Source: Chloroflexota bacterium | Lineage (GTDB): Bacteria; Chloroflexota; Anaerolineae; Aggregatilineales; Phototrophicaceae | Direction of reading: 5' to 3' | Length of the DNA: 58,028 nucleotides | NCBI GenBank assembly: GCA_020161935.1 | Contig: JAIUNI010000024.1 | Span: 1-58,028 of the forward strand | Shown here: in pieces, positions 1 through 8,184 of the stretch | Numbering within the stretch: the first letter of the stretch is position 1 | How the letters are laid out: each line of letters begins with the position of its first letter | Translations under genes and position numbers: made by a program | The notes under the pieces: generated by a model | What the model was told of the DNA's origin: nothing | Databases searched by the model: none | The model's input: the letters and a program-made list of their open reading frames with translations, nothing else

Positions 1-128
1 GCTTGAGCAAAGATTATGAAGAGCGGTCGGATGTGAGTGAAAACATGATCTATATCGCCATGATTCACCTCATGCTTCGCCGCCTTCATCGCTAGATAAC
101 AGTTTATTACTTATGCCAAACAGGCTCT
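1..128 (+). mobile_element. Right end of an IS5-type insertion sequence (partial)
   Basis: The window opens inside an insertion sequence. A transposase C-terminus ends at 95, and about 20 bases later the segment 111-128 reads ttatgccaaacaggctct. Its reverse complement begins AGAGCCTGTTTGG, which is the style of terminal inverted repeat found in IS5-group elements. The left end lies outside the window, so length, target duplication and family subgroup cannot be checked. The exact outer boundary (about 126-130) is an estimate. Confidence 0.6.
3..95 (+). CDS. Transposase, IS5-type, C-terminal fragment
   Basis: Only the last 30 codons are in the window; the reading frame is open from base 3 and ends in TAG at 93-95. 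The residues LSKDYEE near the start and MIYIAMIHLMLRRL at the end match the usual C-terminal tail of IS5-family DDE transposases, where a helix rich in Ile, Met and Leu precedes two or three arginines. The catalytic DDE residues lie upstream and cannot be seen. The match to the inverted-repeat-like sequence just downstream supports the call. Whether the full transposase is intact is unknown. Confidence 0.7.
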   Translation: MSKDYEERSDVSENMIYIAMIHLMLRRLHR

Positions 129-143
129 GACAACTAAAAACTG

Positions 144-183
144 AAATGGCACTCCATCGCCGCCGCCGCCGCCGCCACAAACA
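144..183. repeat. Dispersed repeat with (CGC)n core, copy 1
   Basis: A block reading aaatggcactcc is followed by six or more CGC triplets and then CACAAA. A very similar block lies in reverse orientation at 42250-42290, again next to heptameric CAGTC repeats. The element is noncoding and lies between the insertion sequence end and the terminator of the next gene. Confidence 0.6.
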
Positions 184-206
184 GTCAACCGTTAACCATG
201 AATGCC

Positions 207-255
207 ACTTGGCGTTCTCTGTCTTTCTTGGCCTCTTGGCGATTTGGTTTTGCCT
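207..255. repeat. CTTGGCG-type short repeats
   Basis: Four spaced copies of a CTTGGC or TTTGG core (207-250) occur here. On the other strand this reads as a run of GCCAAG units, the same family as the block at 48701-48731 (aaccgccaagtcgccaag). No coding or regulatory role is visible. Confidence 0.45.
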
Positions 256-256
256 T

Positions 257-290
257 AAGCTGGAGACTGGCGACTGATAGCTGGTGACTT
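257..290. repeat. Heptameric CAGTCNN repeat array (minus orientation)
   Basis: The sequence resolves into seven-base units gagactg, gcgactg, atagctg and gtgactt. Read on the minus strand these are CAGTCNN units. Equivalent arrays are found at 42282-42319, 44941-44967 and 47231-47265, always between genes. Confidence 0.55.
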
Positions 291-299
291 GATTGAATC

Positions 300-324
300 A
301 AAAGGGCAACTCGCGCCGCCCTTT
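300..324 (-). terminator. Terminator-like hairpin after the secreted protein gene
   Basis: The stem AAAGGGC (301-307) pairs with GCCCTTT (318-324) around a 10-base loop. On the minus strand it is followed by TTTT, a short tract. It lies about 20 bases beyond the stop of the minus-strand gene ending at 344, so it probably ends that transcript. Confidence 0.5.
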
Positions 325-343
325 CATCATGATAAGGAGGGAA

Positions 344-2257
344 CTAACCCGCAGGGGCGAATTCCATTTCGAAGATACAGCTTGTGCCGTTTTCCAGCGA
401 GTAGCTGTACATACCATACATGCTGCCGTCGTTCTCACGGCTAAAGATACCCATATAAACAACACTGTTATCCGGGTTAATCGTCGTATACATATACTGT
501 TCGGCCAACTGCATCAGCGGGTACTCGACACCATCACTTTCCAGCGTAAATTCCGTACCACTGCCGCTCAAGCTAGCGTTCTCAAACGGCGGAATTTGTG
601 GGCGCAGGGCTTCCGGGCAGGTCAATCCCACCATCTCGCTCAGGCTCACGTTGAAGTCACCAGCTTCAAGTGTGAAGCTCGCACTTTCGTCACCGCCGGA
701 AGATGAGCCGGTGTTCCCGCCCGCTTCTGCTGGTTCATCAGCCGGTTCTTCAGCCGCCGCGCTGCCGGGGAGCGCGATATTGCTGGAATAATAGCACAGG
801 TTTCCCGTGTCGATATTGTTGATCGACCATGAGAGGTAACCGCTGGTACGGTCGTCCGAAATCGAGAGGCTAATCGACTCCCGCAGGTTATTATCCCGTC
901 CGCTGTTGTAGTCAAACGAGTCATAATCGTATGGAAACAAGGTACGTGTCACGCCACCAAACTCGATAGTCACCGAGTAATCTGACGCTTGTTCCACCGA
1001 AATCTCGTCAGCCTGCGGTGGGGTATTGGTCGCGTCACACTGCGCCGGTTCGGAAAGCGAAGGTTCACGAATGATGTAGGTCGATTTCGGAATAGTCGGA
1101 ACAGGGGTCGAAACCGGTTCCGGCGTAGCCGCTGCTGCTGGAACATTACACACCGAGTCATCCGGTGTCACCAATTCCAGCATATACGTCGAGTTCTGGG
1201 TACACCCACCCGCTTCTTGCCGGAACACATGGACGCGAATTTGGGTAGGTGAAATGACCTCGTACTCAGTCATCGTCGTGATCTTGACGCTGCCTATCGA
1301 CTGCCCGCTCGAATTGTTGATCGGCCCAAACGATTCTTGGGGCGCACGCCCGTACATACTGCTGCTTCCGGGTAAATAGGGGTGGCTGCCATCCGTCCAT
1401 GTGATGAAAGGAGGTGCGCCAGCTATCGCGTAACCGCACAATGGATTACCGGGATTCTCGTTATTGGCACCGCTTGAGCCGGGGCCGTCGTTGTCGCCGT
1501 TGGTCGCGATACAACTGCCGGTCGTGCTGACCGAATACGGAAGCGGTCGCCAGTAGCCATTGATCGGCAGGTTCTGGCTCGGAACCATAATTTCGATCAA
1601 GCGCTTCATCCGGCGTTTCACGATTTCCTTACGCTTCACATTCGAGTCGTTCAGGTAATCATTGATCGCGTTGATGACACTCTGCACCATGAAGTTTTGC
1701 TCGGTTGGGGCGAGCGTGTCTTTACCCAATGCCTGAGCATTTTCGCGGTTATATTGGTTGAATGCGTCCGAAATTTCTTTCGCGTAGGCGCTGGACTCTT
1801 CTGGGGTCAGCGGATCACCCGCGTCGGCATCCGCCACACCATCAGCAATTTCTTGTGCCGCAGGGTTATTCGCGGCTTCGGCTTCTAACTTGTTGATGAG
1901 TGCCTCAAGGTTTTTGGAAACTTCACCCAACGTCTGCGCCATCGCTTCGTCATGTGAAACATGCGCAAGTTCATTATATTGGCCGGTCGTGTCCTCGACT
2001 TGGTTAATCAGCTCACTGTTTTGCGGGCTGCTTTGCTCAAACGTATCGACCTTATTGCTAAAGTCGTCCATTTCCTGTCGCATGAGGCTTGCCAAGTACA
2101 CCTCGGCAGGGCTGTTTGCCCCATCGCCGGATGGCAGGCCAACAGCCGCCGCGTTACGGTCAATATTGCTAGCCAGATCAGAACGATCTTGGGCTAAAAC
2201 GAGCTGGGTACTCAAACACAAAGTTGTCAAAAAGATAAGAATACGACTGCGACGCAT
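344..2257 (-). CDS. Large secreted protein of unknown function
   Basis: The 637-residue product starts at an ATG with AGGAG six bases upstream. An earlier in-frame TTG would put extra residues ahead of the signal peptide and is not preferred. Residues 1-22 form a classic signal peptide (two arginines, a hydrophobic core, then VLAQ). Residues 30-230 are rich in Glu, Asn and Ala and look helical. The rest contains paired cysteines, Gly/Ser/Asn-rich stretches and a Glu/Ala/Gly-rich linker near residue 520, as expected for extracellular beta domains. No recognised domain could be assigned. It lies alone on the minus strand, diverging from the radical SAM gene, with a terminator-like hairpin downstream. 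Function is unknown; envelope or secreted binding protein is the most that can be said. Confidence 0.75.
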   Translation of the reverse strand: MRRSRILIFLTTLCLSTQLVLAQDRSDLASNIDRNAAAVGLPSGDGANSPAEVYLASLMRQEMDDFSNKVDTFEQSSPQNSELINQVEDTTGQYNELAHVSHDEAMAQTLGEVSKNLEALINKLEAEAANNPAAQEIADGVADADAGDPLTPEESSAYAKEISDAFNQYNRENAQALGKDTLAPTEQNFMVQSVINAINDYLNDSNVKRKEIVKRRMKRLIEIMVPSQNLPINGYWRPLPYSVSTTGSCIATNGDNDGPGSSGANNENPGNPLCGYAIAGAPPFITWTDGSHPYLPGSSSMYGRAPQESFGPINNSSGQSIGSVKITTMTEYEVISPTQIRVHVFRQEAGGCTQNSTYMLELVTPDDSVCNVPAAAATPEPVSTPVPTIPKSTYIIREPSLSEPAQCDATNTPPQADEISVEQASDYSVTIEFGGVTRTLFPYDYDSFDYNSGRDNNLRESISLSISDDRTSGYLSWSINNIDTGNLCYYSSNIALPGSAAAEEPADEPAEAGGNTGSSSGGDESASFTLEAGDFNVSLSEMVGLTCPEALRPQIPPFENASLSGSGTEFTLESDGVEYPLMQLAEQYMYTTINPDNSVVYMGIFSRENDGSMYGMYSYSLENGTSCIFEMEFAPAG

Positions 2258-2466
2258 AGCTGCTCCTGATCGAAAACTATTTCTCAATAGATGGCAGTAT
2301 AACGGCATCACTCCCGCTTTCAATCGGTCTAAAGACGGAGCATCAAGTAGGCCATTTTCTAGGACTGGGCATAAACGTCAATCCGTTGTCGCTTCCATTT
2401 GCGTAGTAACAGTACATCGGTCACAATAGCAGAAGAGTTAGTGGCTGAACAAAGAGGTCATTCACC

Positions 2467-3948
2467 ATGCGTCACACGGTTTTATTCTATAATCCGGTTA
2501 GTACCTCAAAAGGCAAACAGCGCTTACCACTTTCCCTACTCGCGGTCTCAGCCGTCATCGCCAACGACTACGATGTCGAGTTCATCGACGGTAACTTAAT
2601 CGACGACCCTGCCGAACGCATCATCGAACGCGCGAAGGCAACCCAAGCCAAACTGCTTGCCGTCACCTGTATGCCGGGGCCGCAGCTCCGCCAAGCCGTA
2701 CCCGTTTGTAAAAAGGTCAAAGCCGCCCTCCCCGACCTCACCATCTTATGGGGTGGCTACTTCCCAACCCAGCACTACGAAGTCGTCTTGAAAAGCGGCT
2801 ATGTGGATTACACCATCGGCGGGCAGGGTGAAGCGCCGTTCCGCCAATTGGTCGACCGCTTACATTATGGGGGCGCGATAGAAGAAATCCCCTCCCTCGG
2901 TTATCTCAAAAACGGCGAGGTCTGTGTCAATGACCGCGCTCCCAATGTACCGATGGACAACCTGCCGTGGTTCCCCTACGACAGCATTGATGTCAGTCAA
3001 TACATTGGTCACAGCTATCTCGGCACGCGCGTCCTGAACCACAACACCAGCTTCGGCTGCCCTTTCGCCTGTAATTTCTGTGCCGTCGTCGCGCTGGCGA
3101 ACCGCCGCTGGTTGCCGGAAAGTGCCAAACGGGTCGCCGACATCGTGACGCATCTGCACGACAAATGGAACATCAACGGCCTCGAACTCCACGATATGGA
3201 CTTCTTCGTGCGCGAAGATCGTACCGCCGAGTTTTCCGAGCGCATCACCGGTAAAGAGATTAACTGGTGGGGCTTGGGGCGCGTCGATACCCTCATGAGC
3301 TACAGTGATGACACATGGGAGAAAATGCGCCGCAGCGGAGCGAAGATGATCTTCATGGGTGCTGAAAGTGGAGACGACGAAACGTTGAAACGCATGAACA
3401 AGGGGGGCAAGTCCGGTACTGCCCAAACGCTCGCCCTCGTCGAACGCATGAAGCACTACGGCATCGTGCCGGAGCTGTCGTTCGTGATGGGCAACCCGCC
3501 TGACCCGCGTGCCGATATTGAGTCCACCATCAACTTCATCCGCAAGATCAAGCAAATCAATCCAACGACCGAATTGGTGTTGTATATCTATACACCCGTG
3601 CCGCAGGAAGGTAGCATTCTGCTGGACGAAGCCACCAAGCTCGGTTTCCGCTTCCCCACCACACTGGACGAATGGGCTAGTCCTGAGTGGGCGAAGTTCG
3701 CGATGCGCCGTGACCCTAGTACGCCGTGGTTCAAGGACAGCACCCGCCGCCGTGTACGTAACTTCGAGTCAGTCATTAACGCCTACTACCCCACCGTCAC
3801 CGATATTCGCCTACAAGGTCAGTGGCGCTCGGCTCTGCGGGCGCTCAGTGGCTGGCGTTATAAAATGCAGTACTACGATTGGCCTTATGAGTTGAAAGCA
3901 CTACAGCGGGTGATGCACTATCGCCGACCGGAAACCACCGGCTTTTAA
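2467..3948 (+). CDS. B12-binding domain radical SAM protein
   Basis: The 493-residue protein has the two-domain layout of B12-dependent radical SAM enzymes. Residues 1-130 form a Rossmann-like cobalamin-binding domain (HTVLFYNPV start, WGGYFPT strand and turn). The radical SAM core follows, with the 4Fe-4S motif CPFACNFC at residues 198-205 (C198, C202, C205), which binds S-adenosylmethionine. Later MGAESGDDETLKRM fits the SAM-binding barrel. The C-terminal 100 residues are basic and aromatic, as in BchE-like family members. Such enzymes catalyse methylations or ring-forming reactions on lipids, pigments or natural products; the substrate cannot be read from this sequence. It is a single gene followed by a separate promoter for the cytochrome gene. 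Confidence 0.85.
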   Translation: MRHTVLFYNPVSTSKGKQRLPLSLLAVSAVIANDYDVEFIDGNLIDDPAERIIERAKATQAKLLAVTCMPGPQLRQAVPVCKKVKAALPDLTILWGGYFPTQHYEVVLKSGYVDYTIGGQGEAPFRQLVDRLHYGGAIEEIPSLGYLKNGEVCVNDRAPNVPMDNLPWFPYDSIDVSQYIGHSYLGTRVLNHNTSFGCPFACNFCAVVALANRRWLPESAKRVADIVTHLHDKWNINGLELHDMDFFVREDRTAEFSERITGKEINWWGLGRVDTLMSYSDDTWEKMRRSGAKMIFMGAESGDDETLKRMNKGGKSGTAQTLALVERMKHYGIVPELSFVMGNPPDPRADIESTINFIRKIKQINPTTELVLYIYTPVPQEGSILLDEATKLGFRFPTTLDEWASPEWAKFAMRRDPSTPWFKDSTRRRVRNFESVINAYYPTVTDIRLQGQWRSALRALSGWRYKMQYYDWPYELKALQRVMHYRRPETTGF

Positions 3949-4005
3949 ATAGGTGACTTCAATCACAAATAATCCAGTACGCATACCATAAGGGTTGTTC
4001 GCCAA

Positions 4006-4034
4006 TTGCAGGTGGTTTAGGGCTGTGATATACT
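4006..4034 (+). promoter_or_regulatory. Sigma70-type promoter of the cytochrome c gene
   Basis: TTGCAG at 4006-4011 and TATACT at 4029-4034 are separated by exactly 17 bases. Both are close to the TTGACA and TATAAT consensus. The start codon at 4089 lies about 48 bases from the expected transcription start, so the cytochrome gene is probably expressed on its own. Confidence 0.6.
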
Positions 4035-4088
4035 CCGGTTAACAATTTGTTCCATTTCTCACAATGAACTTCCACAAAGGTTGTGGTT

Positions 4089-4700
4089 ATGAAAATGATA
4101 CTGCGTTTAGCCTTCGTTATGATTGGTATTAGCTTGGCAGCCTGTGGTACTGTCGCCACGCCGGTTTGGTCTGAACAAGCTCAGGCGACCGAGGTTGCGC
4201 TGCTGGCAACGGCTGACCACCTCACTGAAATTGCACCAACGGCAACCGCCACGCTCGTCCCAACCGAAATACCCACCGACGCTCCAACGGCAACGCCTGT
4301 TCCGGCGACCGCGACGTTGGAGCCGACTGCGGAACCAACAGCAACCGATGTCCCCGCTACGGCAACGACTGCGCCAGTTGCAAGTGCTGCTGGTGATCCC
4401 GTCAAGGGGCAAGAACACTTCGAGACGATCCGTGCTGAAGTCAACTTCGCCTGCATTACCTGCCATTTTGCCAACACCGAAAACCAACTCATCGGCCCCG
4501 GTTTGCTCAACATTGGCACACGCGCCGAAACACAAGTTGCAGGGCAATCAGCGTACGACTACATTCACACTTCAATTGTGAACCCAAGTGCGTTCGTCGT
4601 CCCCGGCTTCCCTGACCAGTTGATGCCGCAGACCTACGGCGAGTTGTGGACGGAAGAAGAAATCAACGACATCATCGCCTACCTGATGACATTGAAGTAA
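4089..4700 (+). CDS. Mono-haem cytochrome c lipoprotein
   Basis: The 203-residue protein begins with a lipoprotein signal ending in the lipobox LAAC (C19), so it should be attached to the outside of the membrane. Residues 30-110 are a flexible linker rich in Thr, Pro and Ala. The C-terminal domain carries one covalent haem site, CITCH at 122-126, and a likely axial methionine in LMPQTYG (M179), followed by the final helix EEEINDIIAYLMTL that is typical of class I cytochrome c. It should shuttle electrons at the cell surface, but the partner is not in the window. It has its own promoter upstream and a strong terminator downstream. An upstream GTG two codons earlier is possible but unlikely. 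Confidence 0.85.
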   Translation: MKMILRLAFVMIGISLAACGTVATPVWSEQAQATEVALLATADHLTEIAPTATATLVPTEIPTDAPTATPVPATATLEPTAEPTATDVPATATTAPVASAAGDPVKGQEHFETIRAEVNFACITCHFANTENQLIGPGLLNIGTRAETQVAGQSAYDYIHTSIVNPSAFVVPGFPDQLMPQTYGELWTEEEINDIIAYLMTLK

Positions 4701-4727
4701 GATCAACTCACTCAATACGGGTTAATG

Positions 4728-4757
4728 AAAGCGCGGCGTAACAGTCGCGCTTTTTAT
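4728..4757 (+). terminator. Rho-independent terminator of the cytochrome gene
   Basis: AAAGCGCG (4728-4735) pairs with CGCGCTTT (4746-4753) and runs into TTTTT. It sits 28 bases after the cytochrome stop codon. The minus-strand kinase gene ends at 4758, so the hairpin may serve both convergent transcripts. Confidence 0.75.
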
Positions 4758-6986
4758 TTACTTGGTGTGCTTGACGCGGATCGTTTCGCCTTCGTGGTCG
4801 AGATTTTGCAGGAGCGGTAGCTGATAGCCGACCGCCGAGGTGATCGGCAGCGTGAAGTAAGCAGCCGTACCGACACCCGGTTTGCTCTTAATTTGTAACA
4901 TTCCACCGTGCGCCTCGATAATCTGCTTCGCCACGTATAAGCCCTGCCCCGTCCCCGGTACACGCATCACCTCACCATCCGGTAAACGCGGCGTACCACG
5001 GAAGAAGCGCGTCGCCAGATACGCCGCGTCCTCACGGCTGATGCCAACGCCGTTATCGCGCACACGCATCAAAGCCCGACCATCGGTCTCGCCATTTATT
5101 TCGAGCGTCAGCTTGCCGCCAGCCGGGGTGTACTTGATGGCATTATCCACCAGATTACCAACCGCCCAGCGTAGGCGGCGTTCATCGCCCAAGACAAACA
5201 ACCCGCGTTTTTCGATCAGCACTTCGAGCGATAGGTTCGCCGCTGTCGCGATTTGCCGCCACTCGTTAGCGATTACCCAAATGAGCGTATCAAGATACAA
5301 CGGACTCTGGGACTCGCGGGCAGCGGGTGCATCCGGCATGGTCATCTCGCGCATGGCGAAAATCAGCTTCTGTAAGGCACCGGCGTGACGCGATAACCCC
5401 AACGCAACTTCCTTCATCGGTAGCGAGGATAGTTCCGCACGGGCAGCAGCGGTCAAGGGAACATGCGCTTCATCCGCCAACCGCTTGAGCATCTGCTCCT
5501 CAACCTGTTCACGCCGTACTTCTTTGGTGATGTCGCGCAGCACCACCAGCGTACCGACCCGTTGGTCAACAAGGTTCATAATCGCGGTGGCCTGTGCGCT
5601 CACCATATGCCCGTCCCATTCAAGGCGGTGAGGTTCGCCCAGTGTATAGAGGCCGGGGGCAAGCGGTTTATAGGTGGCACTTCCAGCAGGCGTAAGATCA
5701 CGTAAATTGAGCCTATCGTTTGGCTGCGTACCGAGCAAACCCCGCGCCTGTTCATTCATGACGACGACTTGCCCATTTTGATCGTGGACAAGCACCCCAT
5801 CCGGCATCGACTCCAATACCGACTGCAAGAACTCGAACTCACGACGTTGACGACGTAGTGATGCTCGCAGCGCGTCTTGCCGTTCCTGCACGTAATCCGC
5901 AAATTGGTCGAGGGCATGACCCGCTGCCGCAACCTCGTTCACAGGCTGCATCCCTGTCCGTACTAATGGGTTGCCCGCCGTCAAGGCAGAGGCCGCAGCG
6001 GTTACCTGCGCCGCCGGTCGAATGACCAGCATGTACAGCACGCCGGACAGCGCCAGAACACCCGCACCCGCTACCGCCGCGAAGGTTAAGCCACCAAGCT
6101 GCTGCGCGGTTTGCGAAATCGCCGGGACACTATCCGGTAACAGAACGGCTGTCAAACCAACAACATCCGCACCAAAACGAAACGGCGTGTAACCCACCTG
6201 ATAACCCTGCTCGTCGTGGGTTAACGGACGAATCACCAGTTGGTCGGACGTAGAAAGGGATTGCTGAAAAACATCCAGCGCTAGGGCAAGGTCAGTCGCG
6301 ATGAAATCCGACGACGGCAAAGTTGATTGCAGGAGTTCGCCCTGTGCGTCGTATAGCGCCAAGTCCGCAATGCCATCCGCTTTCAATTCCGCCAGCAGGT
6401 TATCGAGCGCACGTCCTACCAGCACCAACCCAATGCGCTGGTTATTGTCGGTCATCGGAATGGCAGTATAAAGCATGAGTCCTTGCGGTGTGCGGAGTAA
6501 ACCGGCTGCACCTGTGGCTCCCTCGTCCAGAATATAACGAATAACCGATTGCACATGCAGATCAGTTCCCGTACTCACCGCGTAAGCCACCTGTGAGTCC
6601 TGCTCGACCCGCAGCACACCCGCGACCTCGATTCCCTGTGCATCCGTCACGATGATGCTGTCTAACTTGGCGAGTCGGGCGGAACTTTCCAAAATCGGTT
6701 GCAGTTCGACCGCTGATTGAGCCAGCGTCAGTTGAGGTACACCGCGCGTAAAGGCGACACGCTGCGCTTCCAACAGGGTTTGTTCGTAGAGGTCATTAGC
6801 GCGTTTGCGAACAGCATCGCCGACCTGAATTAGGAAATTTGTTTGCGGGGTATTGGCTGCTGCGGTCAAGTTCTGCCCAAGAACAAATGCCCCGACCATA
6901 ACAGCGATCATCAAAGCGCCAAGTACGGGCAGCACCAAGCGCCAACGCAGCGAGATGAAACGAGGCTGTGATAAGCCAGCCGTCAT
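4758..6986 (-). CDS. Membrane sensor histidine kinase with PAS domain
   Basis: A 742-residue kinase. Residues 17-40 and about 305-325 are membrane helices enclosing a large extracytoplasmic sensor. A HAMP-like linker follows, then a PAS domain (about 390-490, with MPDGVLVHDQNGQVVVMN). The ATPase domain is complete: N-box RWAVGNLVDNAIKYTP, G1 VRDNGVGIS and G2 GTGQGLYVAKQI. The phosphoacceptor region is odd. Where SHELRTPL is expected there is DEAHVPLTA, so a histidine is present but the usual ELR is missing. It may still autophosphorylate, or may act as a modulator. No response regulator is adjacent. The ATPase end closely resembles the soluble kinase at 19036-20280. GAGGAG five to six bases before the ATG supports the start. 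Confidence 0.88.
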   Translation of the reverse strand: MTAGLSQPRFISLRWRLVLPVLGALMIAVMVGAFVLGQNLTAAANTPQTNFLIQVGDAVRKRANDLYEQTLLEAQRVAFTRGVPQLTLAQSAVELQPILESSARLAKLDSIIVTDAQGIEVAGVLRVEQDSQVAYAVSTGTDLHVQSVIRYILDEGATGAAGLLRTPQGLMLYTAIPMTDNNQRIGLVLVGRALDNLLAELKADGIADLALYDAQGELLQSTLPSSDFIATDLALALDVFQQSLSTSDQLVIRPLTHDEQGYQVGYTPFRFGADVVGLTAVLLPDSVPAISQTAQQLGGLTFAAVAGAGVLALSGVLYMLVIRPAAQVTAAASALTAGNPLVRTGMQPVNEVAAAGHALDQFADYVQERQDALRASLRRQRREFEFLQSVLESMPDGVLVHDQNGQVVVMNEQARGLLGTQPNDRLNLRDLTPAGSATYKPLAPGLYTLGEPHRLEWDGHMVSAQATAIMNLVDQRVGTLVVLRDITKEVRREQVEEQMLKRLADEAHVPLTAAARAELSSLPMKEVALGLSRHAGALQKLIFAMREMTMPDAPAARESQSPLYLDTLIWVIANEWRQIATAANLSLEVLIEKRGLFVLGDERRLRWAVGNLVDNAIKYTPAGGKLTLEINGETDGRALMRVRDNGVGISREDAAYLATRFFRGTPRLPDGEVMRVPGTGQGLYVAKQIIEAHGGMLQIKSKPGVGTAAYFTLPITSAVGYQLPLLQNLDHEGETIRVKHTK

Positions 6987-7089
6987 AGAAACTCCTCACA
7001 TCAAAGCGAAGATTTAAAACTTTATTATATTCCGGTTCGTGTTTTAGGGAATCAACCGAAGGTCGCTGGTACAGAGTTGTTACATCGCC

Positions 7090-8004
7090 TCAGCACGAAC
7101 GGAAGCCGCGTACCTCAAAAGTAAGGGGGTCAACCGTCACATCGTTGATGCGCGTTTCATAATGGACATGCGGGCCGCTGCTGTTCCCCGTGCTGCCGCT
7201 GAACGCGATCACCTGCCCTTTATTCACAAAATCGCCCTTTTTGACGTTAAAATCGGAGTTGTGACCGTAATAAGTGATGAAGTGACCACTATGGATCACG
7301 ACCAGATTGCCGTAACCATAGATATTCCACTCCGCCCAATCGACGTAACCGCTGTGCGTCGCTACGACCTGCGTTCCGGTTGGCGCAGAAATATCGATCC
7401 CCATATGCCCGATGAAGTAACGCTGGGTCAATCGTCCTGATATTGGCAAACCGGAAGGCGAACATTCCGTTCCGGGGGGTACAGTTGGTACCGGAATCGT
7501 CGGCACAATCACTTCGGCGGTTGGGGCATTCACGGTCGCTACATACACCTCGACCGGGGTGATTGTTGGTGACGGCATGCGCGTCGGAAGATCCGTTTGC
7601 GTCGGCTGAAAAACAGCGATTAACGTCGTGGTCGCCACGGGAGTCAGGCTCGGTGGTAATGAAGGGGTCGCCGTCATCACGCTAAATTGTGCGTTCCCCG
7701 ACTGCGGCAGGTACGCGCCGACCGGAACAATCCCCTCGCCCAATACTTGCAGTGGCACAATCCCATCTTGGAACTGCCCATATTGCAGGTAGGGCATGAT
7801 CGCGGAGTCAACCTGAGCAAACGGCGCAATCGGTGTCCAATCCACGGTTGGCAGCGTCGGTAACGCGGCGATACTGACTTGGCGCACCGAATCCGACTGG
7901 CTGCCGAGGTACATCGCAGCAAACGCCAGCAAAAAGACAAGGCCAACAGCAGCACTCAGCACGAGCCAGCGCAGATAACGGTAAAAACGTTTTTCAGGGT
8001 GCAT
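7090..8004 (-). CDS. M23 family metallopeptidase, membrane anchored
   Basis: A 304-residue protein with a positively charged N-terminus and one membrane helix (about 10-33). A Thr/Pro-rich linker follows, then a C-terminal LytM/M23 domain. The zinc-binding signature is visible as HMGIDISAP (H and D ligands), and HVHYE near the end gives the catalytic and binding histidines. The segment VVIHSGHFITYYGHNS is the family's conserved strand pair. These enzymes cut peptide cross-links in peptidoglycan. The ATG at 8004 was chosen because it places a short basic tail before the helix; longer upstream starts would add a Cys-rich stretch unlike the family. An unlinked single gene. Confidence 0.85.
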   Translation of the reverse strand: MHPEKRFYRYLRWLVLSAAVGLVFLLAFAAMYLGSQSDSVRQVSIAALPTLPTVDWTPIAPFAQVDSAIMPYLQYGQFQDGIVPLQVLGEGIVPVGAYLPQSGNAQFSVMTATPSLPPSLTPVATTTLIAVFQPTQTDLPTRMPSPTITPVEVYVATVNAPTAEVIVPTIPVPTVPPGTECSPSGLPISGRLTQRYFIGHMGIDISAPTGTQVVATHSGYVDWAEWNIYGYGNLVVIHSGHFITYYGHNSDFNVKKGDFVNKGQVIAFSGSTGNSSGPHVHYETRINDVTVDPLTFEVRGFRSC

Positions 8005-8144
8005 ATGATGGATTGTACAGCAAGTCCAAGAACGGCGCGGACAGCACATTGTTAACGAACGTGGTGAAGCCTTTAACGGGATTTATCCGCCCCTTAGTCT
8101 AGCGTGAATATGAGTATGAGACAGTAGGTGTAGCAAAGATCAAA

Positions 8145-8167
8145 AAGGAGGAGCTGCGCGGCAGCTT
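8145..8167 (+). promoter_or_regulatory. Strong Shine-Dalgarno followed by hairpin upstream of the PHP gene
   Basis: AAGGAGG at 8145-8151 is a near-perfect ribosome-binding sequence but lies 33 bases before the ATG at 8185. Immediately after it GAGCTGC and GCAGCTT form a hairpin with a three-base loop (8151-8167). If folded, the hairpin would shorten the distance to the start. A role in translation control is only a suggestion. Confidence 0.35.
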
Positions 8168-8184
8168 AGTTAAAGAATGAACAA

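Noticed and set aside
293..706. Plus-strand open frame opposite the secreted protein gene
   Set aside because: Antisense to a protein with a clear signal peptide and ribosome site. The product is Arg/His-rich and has no family features.
1890..2429. Plus-strand open frame of 179 codons
   Set aside because: Lies opposite the secreted protein gene; Cys/Ser-rich composition typical of an antisense frame.
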